From assembly GCA_038217425.1 (NCBI GenBank), contig JBBQPM010000049.1, forward strand, positions 1 through 40,422: a stretch of 40,422 bases of DNA. Reading direction: 5' to 3'. Below are positions 25,545 to 32,536 of the stretch, one piece after another (within the stretch, counting starts at the first letter, position 1; the number at the start of each line of letters is the position of its first letter). The translations under genes and the position numbers were made by a program. Origin of the DNA: JAIEPT01 sp038217425. GTDB taxonomy: Bacteria; Planctomycetota; Planctomycetia; Gemmatales; Gemmataceae. The notes below the pieces were generated by a model, which saw nothing but the letters and a program-made list of their open reading frames with translations, had not been told where the DNA came from and did no database searches.

Positions 25545-25724
25545 CTACCGATGCAGCAGGTAGCTGCGCCAGTGGGTGGGTTGATTCGAGCGGTACCGGG
25601 CTTCCGCGTCGGTCGTGTGTTTGCTGGATTCCGCGGCGCGTAGCGCCACCGGCCGTTTCATCCAGGCCGTCCAGGAGCCGGTCACCACGCCGAACATCGC
25701 CACCCACAGAATTAAGGTCTTCAC
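25545..25724 (-). CDS. Small membrane-anchored protein, unknown
   Basis: A GTG at 25724 with GGAG seven bases upstream opens a 59-residue frame: VKTLILWVAMFGVVTGSWTA as one membrane segment, then a polar tail rich in Arg and Ser. Its start overlaps the stop of another small frame (GTGA), the pattern of coupled genes. No family recognised. Either a genuine small gene or the tail of a broken one. Confidence 0.45.
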   Translation of the reverse strand: MKTLILWVAMFGVVTGSWTAWMKRPVALRAAESSKHTTDAEARYRSNQPTHWRSYLLHR

Positions 25725-25834
25725 GGCCGCTCTCCGAAGAGTTCCAGGATTGTCCCGAGCGACGTCGTTCGCTCGCCGACGACATGGAATGCATTTCGGA
25801 TGCCAAGAATCTGTTTGTCCGTAAGTCCTGACAG
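25721..25834 (-). CDS. Possible 37-residue small ORF overlapping the next start
   Basis: This frame ends LTDKQILGIRNAFHVVGERT, TSLGTILELFGERP and stops at 25721, four bases into the next small gene (GTGA). The composition is protein-like, with a helix-forming pattern. No ATG, GTG or well-placed start is clear; CTG at 25834 is the only nearby candidate, and the frame remains open upstream into the methyltransferase gene. It may be a non-standard start or a 5'-truncated gene. Confidence 0.3.
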   Translation of the reverse strand: MSGLTDKQILGIRNAFHVVGERTTSLGTILELFGERP

Positions 25835-25881
25835 GTGTGTAGGATGCGGAATGCGGACTTTGCGGGTTCTTCGGGCAATTC

Positions 25882-26658
25882 TTACAAAGTGCGGGAACGC
25901 CTGGCCCAAAAGAACCAATCCCAGGGGGCGGGAAGATGTTTGAGGTCGCGCCAGCCGGCAAATTGCTTCCAGGCCAAGCGGACCTTCGCGATCTTCACCC
26001 GGCGGAAGCCCGCCTTGGCGAAACGATGGCGGATTTCGAACGGCTGCCAAAAATGTTGCTCGATCCCCTGAAAGCGAAACTGCCCGAACGCCCAGTCGTA
26101 CATCTCCAGTTCGTTCAGCTGGGTAACGTTCTTCCGCGCTTGCGGCAGCGGCATTCCCTTCGCCAAGGCGCGGTCCAGCAACAGCATCGTCAGGTAGTGA
26201 ATGCTATCGATCGCCGGGAGGATGCCGACAAAGTGGCCGCCGGGCTTCAAACAGGCGGCAATCTCGCGGAGAGCCTTTTCCTGATCCCCGACGTCCGGCA
26301 TGACCAGGCTATTCACCGAAACGGCGACGTCGAGTCGGCCATGCAGCGGCGTTAAATCGAGCAGATTGCGGTGCAGGAACTCGACGCCTGGGTTGGCGTC
26401 TCGAGCACGCTCGAGCATCCCCTCGGCAAAGTCGACCGCGAAGACATCGGCGAAGTGTTCGCGCAGAAGCGGTAAAAGCGGGCCGATGCCGCAACCGAGA
26501 TCGCCGACCGCCTTGGCGCCTTGCTGGGCGAAGCGGAGCAGAATTTTGCGAAGGGGGCTCAGGACCTCGGCCCGGTACGGGTCGATGAACTCTTTTTCGT
26601 AATCGGGAGCGACTTGGCTCCAGAAGTGATCTTGGGACTCAAGCATCATAATTCGCAT
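25882..26658 (-). CDS. Class I SAM-dependent methyltransferase
   Basis: The 258-residue product has the Rossmann methyltransferase core: motif I VGDLGCGIGPLLPLL, an acidic end of strand two (VFAVDFAEGMLERA), and motif IV-like DVAVSVNSLVMPDV, followed by LKPGGHFVGILPA. It matches the Methyltransf_11/25 type that methylates small molecules. The C-terminal 90 residues are aromatic and basic and may shape the substrate site. Substrate unknown. Three in-frame ATGs (26658, 26649, 26646) are possible starts; the first is given. An inverted repeat lies directly upstream at 26661-26700, between this gene and the DUF1573 gene on the same strand. Confidence 0.88.
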   Translation of the reverse strand: MRIMMLESQDHFWSQVAPDYEKEFIDPYRAEVLSPLRKILLRFAQQGAKAVGDLGCGIGPLLPLLREHFADVFAVDFAEGMLERARDANPGVEFLHRNLLDLTPLHGRLDVAVSVNSLVMPDVGDQEKALREIAACLKPGGHFVGILPAIDSIHYLTMLLLDRALAKGMPLPQARKNVTQLNELEMYDWAFGQFRFQGIEQHFWQPFEIRHRFAKAGFRRVKIAKVRLAWKQFAGWRDLKHLPAPWDWFFWARRSRTL

Positions 26659-26660
26659 AT

Positions 26661-26700
26661 CCGTTTAGCGCTCGCTGACCGTCGAGCGAGCGCTAAACGG
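26661..26700. repeat. 16-bp inverted repeat (hairpin) between DUF1573 and methyltransferase genes
   Basis: CCGTTTAGCGCTCGCT (26661-26676) and AGCGAGCGCTAAACGG (26685-26700) are perfect complements around an eight-base loop. It lies between the stop of the DUF1573 gene and the start of the methyltransferase gene, so it could be a terminator without a T run. A degenerate relative occurs near 32434-32487. Confidence 0.8.
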
Positions 26701-26711
26701 GGACTGTTACC

Positions 26712-27689
26712 CTACGGCACGACTGTCGCCTTGGCGTCGAAAATTACCGTGCCGTTGCTCTTGAGGTCGGTGTCGACCTGGATCGTACGCTTCAGTTCGC
26801 CGACGGCGCCGGGGTTGAGCGTGACAGTGATGATGTGCACCGTCTTGCTTTCCTGGTTGGCCGGTCGCACCTGAACTTGGCGGTCGGCGCCGCTGATGTT
26901 GACGATGCGGAACGGTTGGTTGCCGCGGATGATCACCTGGCGATCGACCTCGGAGCCAGCCTTGATCTCGCCCAGATCGACCTTCGTCGGCAAAGCGCTG
27001 AGTTGCGTCTCGACCTCGACCGTGACGGGCACGCGCAACTTGGCGAAGTTGGGATGGTTCGTCTTCACCCAGATATCGGTAAACCACCTGCCCACGGGCG
27101 TGTCCTTGCTCATGGTGGCTTCGATCTCGTAGATGGTCTGGCCCGAACTCTGGTTGATCTGCTTGAATTTGGGCGTCACGAAGGCGCTGTCGCAGGTTAC
27201 GCTGGTAATATTCACGTTGCTCGTGAAGAAGGTGATCGTCATCGACTGGGACTTCTCGTCCCCCTTCTTGATCTTGCCGACGTTGATAACCTCGGGGTTG
27301 AACGAGAGATCGTCGCGAGCCACGGCCTGAACGATCAGGCGAGTCTCGTCGAACTTGGGGGAATTGAAGGTGACGTAGACGGTGACGGATTTGTGGCCGA
27401 AGAAGCGGCGCGAATCCATGTTCGCCATGATGACGGTTTCCTCGCCGGGCGCGAGCTGATACTTGAGCGCGGAGGCGCTGACGCAGCCGCACGAGACGCG
27501 GACGCCGGAGATGGAGATGCGGTCTTTGGTGTTGTTGACCAGCCGGAATGGATGCGAGAGTTGCATCCCCCTGGGGACGGTCCCGAAATCTCGGCCAGAT
27601 TCTTCGAAGAAGGCGTCGGACCACGTTCCTGCAAACGTGGACCCCGCTGCTCCCCACATGAGGGAGACGATCGCAATGACGCGAACCAT
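26712..27689 (-). CDS. Exported DUF1573 protein with Ig-like repeats
   Basis: The 325-residue product has a signal peptide (MVRVIAIVSLMWGAAGSTFAG) and then a DUF1573 domain: HPFRLVNNTKDRISISGVRV followed by SCGCVSA. It continues in about three beta-sandwich units (ending near GVPVTVEVE-type and GELKRTIQVDTD-type strands). DUF1573 proteins are exported, Ig-like and abundant in planctomycetes and Bacteroidetes; no reaction is known and a binding or assembly role is usual speculation. ATG 27689 is chosen for the signal peptide; an upstream ATG at 27749 would add 20 residues that hide it. The paired Cys may form a disulfide. Confidence 0.88.
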   Translation of the reverse strand: MVRVIAIVSLMWGAAGSTFAGTWSDAFFEESGRDFGTVPRGMQLSHPFRLVNNTKDRISISGVRVSCGCVSASALKYQLAPGEETVIMANMDSRRFFGHKSVTVYVTFNSPKFDETRLIVQAVARDDLSFNPEVINVGKIKKGDEKSQSMTITFFTSNVNITSVTCDSAFVTPKFKQINQSSGQTIYEIEATMSKDTPVGRWFTDIWVKTNHPNFAKLRVPVTVEVETQLSALPTKVDLGEIKAGSEVDRQVIIRGNQPFRIVNISGADRQVQVRPANQESKTVHIITVTLNPGAVGELKRTIQVDTDLKSNGTVIFDAKATVVP

Positions 27690-28045
27690 GGTAGTAACCC
27701 TACGCGAGGAGGCCGATGTTCTCTGCGGTGCTACGCGCTTTGCCAACAAATCGAGAAAATCGACAACCTCAGTATTTCTATGACGTCAAGAATCCTTCCG
27801 GTCAACGTTCGGGAAACGGAAGATCGACGAAACTAGAAATCGTCGCAGCTACGGTCCCTAGGACATTCCTTTTCGGTAATCCAGGCACTTCTCGTTCCGT
27901 TTGCCAGTCAGAATTCCGAGAACTTGGCGAATCCACAAAGGGAACCCAGGATGTATCCTCCGCAACGAAATAGTCGCCAAAACGAAATGATTGCGGAAAC
28001 GAAATCAAGTTCCCGCGAGCGAGTCTCGTGTCGGTCGGAAAATGC
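27690..28045. other. 356-base gap upstream of the DUF1573 gene
   Basis: Flanked by two leftward genes. It is less GC-rich than its neighbours and holds short scattered repeats of ACGAAAT/GAAACGAA (27965-28005), but no frame that looks coding and no clear terminator. The promoter of the DUF1573 gene should lie here; I cannot point to its boxes with confidence. Confidence 0.5.
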
Positions 28046-29896
28046 CTATTTGGGGCTGACTTTGAGGGGGGCGCCCTCCTTGAGCCAGGCCTCGTTGAAG
28101 CAGACGACCGCCTGTTTCGTGCCGCCGACGTAGATGAGGCCGTCAGACGCCTGGGTGATCGCCATGTAGCCGCCGACGCCGTCCAGCTTGCGGACGTGGG
28201 GCCAGGTTTTGCCGTCGTCGAGCGAGAGGGCCGCGAAGACGTTGCCGCCGGCGACGACGCCTTTTTTGTCGGGACTGACGACGACGAGGGCTCCGGATTT
28301 CAGCTTCAGGGCCGCGGTGCGCTGCCCCGTGCCGATGCCGGGGAACGACGTTGCTTCTTCTTGCCACGACTCGCCCCGGTCTTTCGAGACCATGGCCGGC
28401 ATTGGATCGGGTCCGCGCAGGTAGGAGACCAGGGTGCCGTCGCCGCGCTGGAATAGCGCCGGATGGATGACGTAACGCTTCGCGGTCAGGCGCATGTCGC
28501 CGGCCGCGACCTTCCACGTGGCGCCGCGGTCGCTCGAAAGCATCACCCGTTCGTCGCGATGTTTGTCGCCGTCGCAGGCCAATACCAGATTCCCCTTGGC
28601 GTCGAGGATGCAGGTGCAGGGCTGGCTGAGGGCTTGCGGGCTTTCCCGATTGAGGATGATCTGCGGCTGCGACCACGTGGCCCCGTTATCATCGGAATAA
28701 CGCATAAAGTTGCTGGAGTTATCCCAGCCTGCCAGCGACTGGGTGCCGAAGTGGTAGATGCGCTTGCCGTCGCAGAAGAGAACGGGAGCGTGATCGTTCA
28801 TATCGGGGACGTCGAAGAACGACGAAGCGGGTTCCCAGCGATCGGACCCCGCGCGGAGTCGGCTGCACGCCTGGGCGAGTTCTCGGCCCGGTTCGCCGAC
28901 CGTCGTGTACCAGGCGAAGAGGATGTCGCCATTGGGGCAGTAACAGATCGCTCCGTAGTGATTGTGCTGGCTGAAGACGGGGCCCCAGGAGTCCTTCGGG
29001 ATCGACGGATGCTTCGTCTGGGCGGTGTAGTTCACATAGTAAGGTTTATCGTGACGGGGTGCGTCGGCGGTCTTTTGGACGACGTTCTTCTGGTACTCCG
29101 CGACGACGGCCGGCAGCGGCTTCGACTTGGGCGCCTCGCCCTGGACGACGCGGAAGCCGGTGTACTTATTGGCATCGACCGGCAGCAGGCCCGAACGATT
29201 TGCCGCGCGGGCGTAACGCTCGCCGGCGCGATCTGCCTTCTGATAGCTCCAGCCACGCGTCACTCGAGCGTACCCGGACTCCCGGCCCACGGGATCGGCT
29301 TGTTCGGCTGCATCGTAAGGGCCGTACCAGTCGCTGCACCACTCGGCGACGTTGCCGTGCATGTCGTGCAAACCCCACGCATTGGCGGCGTAACCGCCGA
29401 CGGCGTTCGCCGACATCTTTTTGACCGCGGACAAGAGATCCGTGAAATTGCCGACCGCGGCAGCGTTCGTCCCCGCACGGCACGCGTACTCCCATTCCGC
29501 TTCCGTCGGCAATCGGTACGGCTTGCCTTCTTTCTTCGACAGCCAGGCGCAGAACGCGACCGCCTGCTCCCAGGTGACGTGGGCGACCGGGTCGTTATCG
29601 CGTTTGTCCCCCTCGCGGCGACTCTTGTGTTCGGGGTCGAACGCCTCGTAATGGGCGTTCGTGACTTCGTGTACTCCCAGATAAAATGGCTGTGCGATCT
29701 TGACCTTGTGGGCCGGGAACTCGTCGGCGTCCGCCTTGAGCCAGTCTTCGCGCGACCTGGGCGCGTCTCCGGGGCTGCCCATGAGGAAGCTGCCTGCTTC
29801 GATGCGCACGAGCGTCATGCCGAGAGTGTTCGTGAACTGTTTCTCCTGAGCGAACGTCGCCCAGGGGAACACCAGGAGTGCGAGGAGGGTGCGCAT
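28046..29896 (-). CDS. Exported fusion of FGE-sulfatase (SUMF) domain and BNR/sialidase-like propeller
   Basis: The 616-residue product has a signal peptide (MRTLLALLVFPWATFAQ), a SUMF/FGE-type domain (about 20-255: NTLGMTLVRIEAGSFLMGS, RLPTEAEWEYACRAG, GNVAEWCSDWYGPY, YTGFRVV) and a C-terminal six-bladed sialidase-like propeller with four Asp boxes (SDDNGATW near 400, SSDRGATW near 450, SKDRGESW near 503, SLDDGKTW near 560). The paired cysteines of true formylglycine-generating enzymes are not both present (the RGG-region Cys is missing; it reads TRGWSYQK), so oxidation of sulfatases is unlikely and a binding or other role is more probable. The propeller may bind or cut sugars. The gene starts two bases after the stop of the DUF1559-like gene, so they form an operon. 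Confidence 0.9.
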   Translation of the reverse strand: MRTLLALLVFPWATFAQEKQFTNTLGMTLVRIEAGSFLMGSPGDAPRSREDWLKADADEFPAHKVKIAQPFYLGVHEVTNAHYEAFDPEHKSRREGDKRDNDPVAHVTWEQAVAFCAWLSKKEGKPYRLPTEAEWEYACRAGTNAAAVGNFTDLLSAVKKMSANAVGGYAANAWGLHDMHGNVAEWCSDWYGPYDAAEQADPVGRESGYARVTRGWSYQKADRAGERYARAANRSGLLPVDANKYTGFRVVQGEAPKSKPLPAVVAEYQKNVVQKTADAPRHDKPYYVNYTAQTKHPSIPKDSWGPVFSQHNHYGAICYCPNGDILFAWYTTVGEPGRELAQACSRLRAGSDRWEPASSFFDVPDMNDHAPVLFCDGKRIYHFGTQSLAGWDNSSNFMRYSDDNGATWSQPQIILNRESPQALSQPCTCILDAKGNLVLACDGDKHRDERVMLSSDRGATWKVAAGDMRLTAKRYVIHPALFQRGDGTLVSYLRGPDPMPAMVSKDRGESWQEEATSFPGIGTGQRTAALKLKSGALVVVSPDKKGVVAGGNVFAALSLDDGKTWPHVRKLDGVGGYMAITQASDGLIYVGGTKQAVVCFNEAWLKEGAPLKVSPK

Positions 29897-29898
29897 GT

Positions 29899-32415
29899 TT
29901 ACTTCTTCTCGGAGAACAGGGGAGAGATGGCGTCGAGATCCTGGCGCGGGGCGCCTCGGAAAGTGGCGAGGGACTTGAAAACGTCGTCGCTGATCTTTTC
30001 GCTGATGAAGCGGACGGAACCGTCGGCCATGGCGGCGAAGGTGCCGCGTTTGCCACCGTGGGTGATAAAGGCGCCGGACTTGTCTTTGCCGAGGACGAAG
30101 GGTTTGACGGAGTTTTTCTCGGGGACGCCGCGGAGGGTAGCGCCGCCGCCGGCGATCCAGGGGGAGACGCCGCCGGCGCCTTCGTGCGGGATCTGGATAA
30201 ACAGCATCGTATTGGAAAGTCCCGAGCCCTTGCTGACGTCGTCGCGCGAGGCGGAACCATCGTAGCCGAGGATGCCGACGTTTTTGGGATCGGACCGGGA
30301 CAGGTCGGCCGCATCGTACCCGACGCCGGCGATGCCGACGAAATGGGTGGCGCCGAACGTGAGGGGCGCGCCGGGCGGGATCGAGAACTGGGCGGCGTCG
30401 GGATAGCGCGGATCGACGAAATGCGGGATCCGAATGCGTCCCGCCGCCCAGTTGCGCGGATCGCGCCAGGATAGATTCACGTCGATCTGCTTCTGCACGG
30501 CGTCCTGACCCAGATAAGGCAAAATGCCCGCAAGCCACGAGACCCGTTCGCCCGGCTCCTGCGCCAGACCGATCCCCGGGTCGCCGCGCGGGAAGGCGCC
30601 GGGCGGAAGCTCGTCCATGGCGCCCGCGACCAGCGACGCGAAGTCGGTCTTGAGTTTCCCCTGCACGCCGAGCTCAACTTCTCGGCGGGCGGCCGACGCC
30701 CACGCGGCCAGGATCGGATTGAACTCGCTGACTGCTGGACCGTTCAGATACAGATCCAGATGCGCCTCGACCCGCTTCTCCTTCGCCTCGACGTGAAAAC
30801 GCGACTTGTCCTTCGGCGCCTCCTTCTTCTCCTCGTCTGCCAGGGCCGTCGGCGTTGAGAGATGGACGTCGTGCTTGAGGTACAGGTCGAGCATGGACCG
30901 CAGAAACGGATAGATCTGCTCGACCAGATCTTTCGCCAGCTCCTTGCCGTCGGATTCCTGGCCGCAGCCGAACTCGTGGCGGAGTTGGAAGACGTAGCGG
31001 TCCTTCTGCACCAGCGACGTCCCCATGAAGACGAGGCGATTGCTCCGTTCTTGCAGCAGCATCGACAGATCCCAGATCGCCTTGGGTCGCTGCAGCTTGA
31101 GCCCCGGCAGCCTCGGCGACGCCGTCCGACTCGCCGCCAGGTCGCTGGCGGTGCTCCAGATCAGACGCTCCTTGTCGTCGATGCGTTCGACCTGGTCGAG
31201 CTGCGAACGCATGGCCAGTCCGAGCGAGGCGTAATTGTCCTTGGCGTCGAGCGTCTTGCTGCGCCCGGCGAGAAACGCCTGCATCACGTTCTCCGGACTC
31301 ACCAGCAGCGTCTTCTTGTCGTGCAGGCGGAAACACAGCGGCTCCGTCCGCGCCGGCGTCAGGCCACGCAGGTGTTCCGGCACGCTCACCGTCATCCGGC
31401 CCAGCAGGTCGAACCATGGGTTCGGCGTCCGCGCCAGGTAGTACTCGATCTTGAAATTCTTCGCAACTGCCTTGAGATCGTAGAGCTTCTGCAACCGAGG
31501 CAGATCGAGTTCCTTCTGAAATCGCAGCACCGTGAACGTCCAGGGCCCCTTGGAGAAATTCTCCGCGACGAGCACGTCCTCGAGATCGCTCAGCGTGAAA
31601 CCGAGCTTGCCGGCGAAATCGGTGTCGCGAAACGTGCCGGCCTGGTCGAAGAGGACGCTGTAGGGAAAGAGTTCGCGGTCGAAGAGATTCTTGGCGTAAA
31701 GATGCAGCACCTGCTCGCTCTCCGCGGGCAACAAATGGGTGACGTTTTCAGGCGTCGATTTGTCTTCGATCACGGGAGGGACGTACGGCTGCTTGGTCGG
31801 TTTAATCGGCTTCTCGTCGGGATCGGTTTCGTCCAGGACGGGAGGCGGCAAATTCGGGCGCTGGGCCATGGGGGGAGGGACGGGAGGCTGTTTGGGGTTG
31901 CGCAGAAAAAGCATGTATGTCACGAGCCCGAGAACGACGACGACGACCCCTCCCAGGCTGCCGAGCAGGATGAGCTTCTTCTTGCGTTTGGCCTTGGCCT
32001 CTGCCTCGTCGGTCGGTTCCTCGGCGTCGTCGCCTTCCTGGAGCAGTTTGCGGGCGGGGATCTTTCCCTTGGTGGCTTTCTTGATGGCTTCCTGGATCCG
32101 TTTCTTTTTCGACGTCGGCTCGTCGACGACCTCCTCGATTTCGCCGACTTCTTCGATCTCTTCGACGTCCTCGACTTCTTCGATCTCTTCTTTGGGAGCG
32201 GGCTTCTTGGCCACAGGAGACTTGGCCGCGGGAGGCTTGGCCGCGGGCGGTTTTGCCTTGACGGCGGGTTTAACGGGAGCTTCTTTGGGCTTCTCGACTT
32301 TGAAGGGGAACTTGCACAGGGTGCATTCGACTTTCTTGCCGATGAGGGCTGGGCTCTTGATGAGGACCATGCCTTCGCAACTGGGACAGGCGACCTTGAA
32401 ACTGCCGGTGGACAT
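29899..32415 (-). CDS. Zinc-ribbon, membrane-anchored protein with DUF1559-type C-terminus
   Basis: The 838-residue product has four parts: an N-terminal zinc ribbon (ACPSC...CTLC); a long Lys/Pro/Ala then Glu-rich low-complexity linker (EEIEEVEDVEEIEEVGEIEE); one membrane segment (KLILLGSLGGVVVVVLGLVTY); and a large outer part whose end matches DUF1559 (GGKRGTFAAMADGSVRFISE). DUF1559 proteins are abundant in planctomycetes, often with a pilin-like N-terminus, but here the pilin signal is replaced by the ribbon and linker. Function unknown; a cell-envelope role is plausible. ATG 32415 is preferred because an AGG element is well placed and the ribbon starts at once; ATG 32424 is the alternative. 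It lies upstream of the FGE/BNR gene by two bases. Confidence 0.82.
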   Translation of the reverse strand: MSTGSFKVACPSCEGMVLIKSPALIGKKVECTLCKFPFKVEKPKEAPVKPAVKAKPPAAKPPAAKSPVAKKPAPKEEIEEVEDVEEIEEVGEIEEVVDEPTSKKKRIQEAIKKATKGKIPARKLLQEGDDAEEPTDEAEAKAKRKKKLILLGSLGGVVVVVLGLVTYMLFLRNPKQPPVPPPMAQRPNLPPPVLDETDPDEKPIKPTKQPYVPPVIEDKSTPENVTHLLPAESEQVLHLYAKNLFDRELFPYSVLFDQAGTFRDTDFAGKLGFTLSDLEDVLVAENFSKGPWTFTVLRFQKELDLPRLQKLYDLKAVAKNFKIEYYLARTPNPWFDLLGRMTVSVPEHLRGLTPARTEPLCFRLHDKKTLLVSPENVMQAFLAGRSKTLDAKDNYASLGLAMRSQLDQVERIDDKERLIWSTASDLAASRTASPRLPGLKLQRPKAIWDLSMLLQERSNRLVFMGTSLVQKDRYVFQLRHEFGCGQESDGKELAKDLVEQIYPFLRSMLDLYLKHDVHLSTPTALADEEKKEAPKDKSRFHVEAKEKRVEAHLDLYLNGPAVSEFNPILAAWASAARREVELGVQGKLKTDFASLVAGAMDELPPGAFPRGDPGIGLAQEPGERVSWLAGILPYLGQDAVQKQIDVNLSWRDPRNWAAGRIRIPHFVDPRYPDAAQFSIPPGAPLTFGATHFVGIAGVGYDAADLSRSDPKNVGILGYDGSASRDDVSKGSGLSNTMLFIQIPHEGAGGVSPWIAGGGATLRGVPEKNSVKPFVLGKDKSGAFITHGGKRGTFAAMADGSVRFISEKISDDVFKSLATFRGAPRQDLDAISPLFSEKK

Positions 32416-32433
32416 GAGTGTCATCCTACTCTT

Positions 32434-32487
32434 CGTTTCGCGCTCGGTTCTTGACGTGCGGGCGCGGGATTCAGCGGGCGCTAAACG
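32434..32487. repeat. Degenerate inverted repeat upstream of the DUF1559-like gene
   Basis: CGTTTCGCGCTCG (32434-32446) is complementary, with two mismatches, to CGGGCGCTAAACG (32475-32487). The arms resemble those of the perfect repeat at 26661-26700, so it may be a decayed member of the same family, placed just upstream of the gene start. Confidence 0.4.
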
Positions 32488-32536
32488 AGGAAGCTCCATC
32501 TTACTCGAAGCGGAAACGCCGGTACAACCATTTCGC

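Noticed and set aside
28046..29896. The SUMF domain as a formylglycine-generating enzyme for sulfatases
   Set aside because: The second active-site cysteine in the RGG region is absent and no sulfatase gene is nearby.
28463..32454. Long forward frames (600 and 530 codons) opposite the FGE/BNR and DUF1559-like genes
   Set aside because: They are antisense shadows created by strong codon bias; composition is repetitive and no motif is present.
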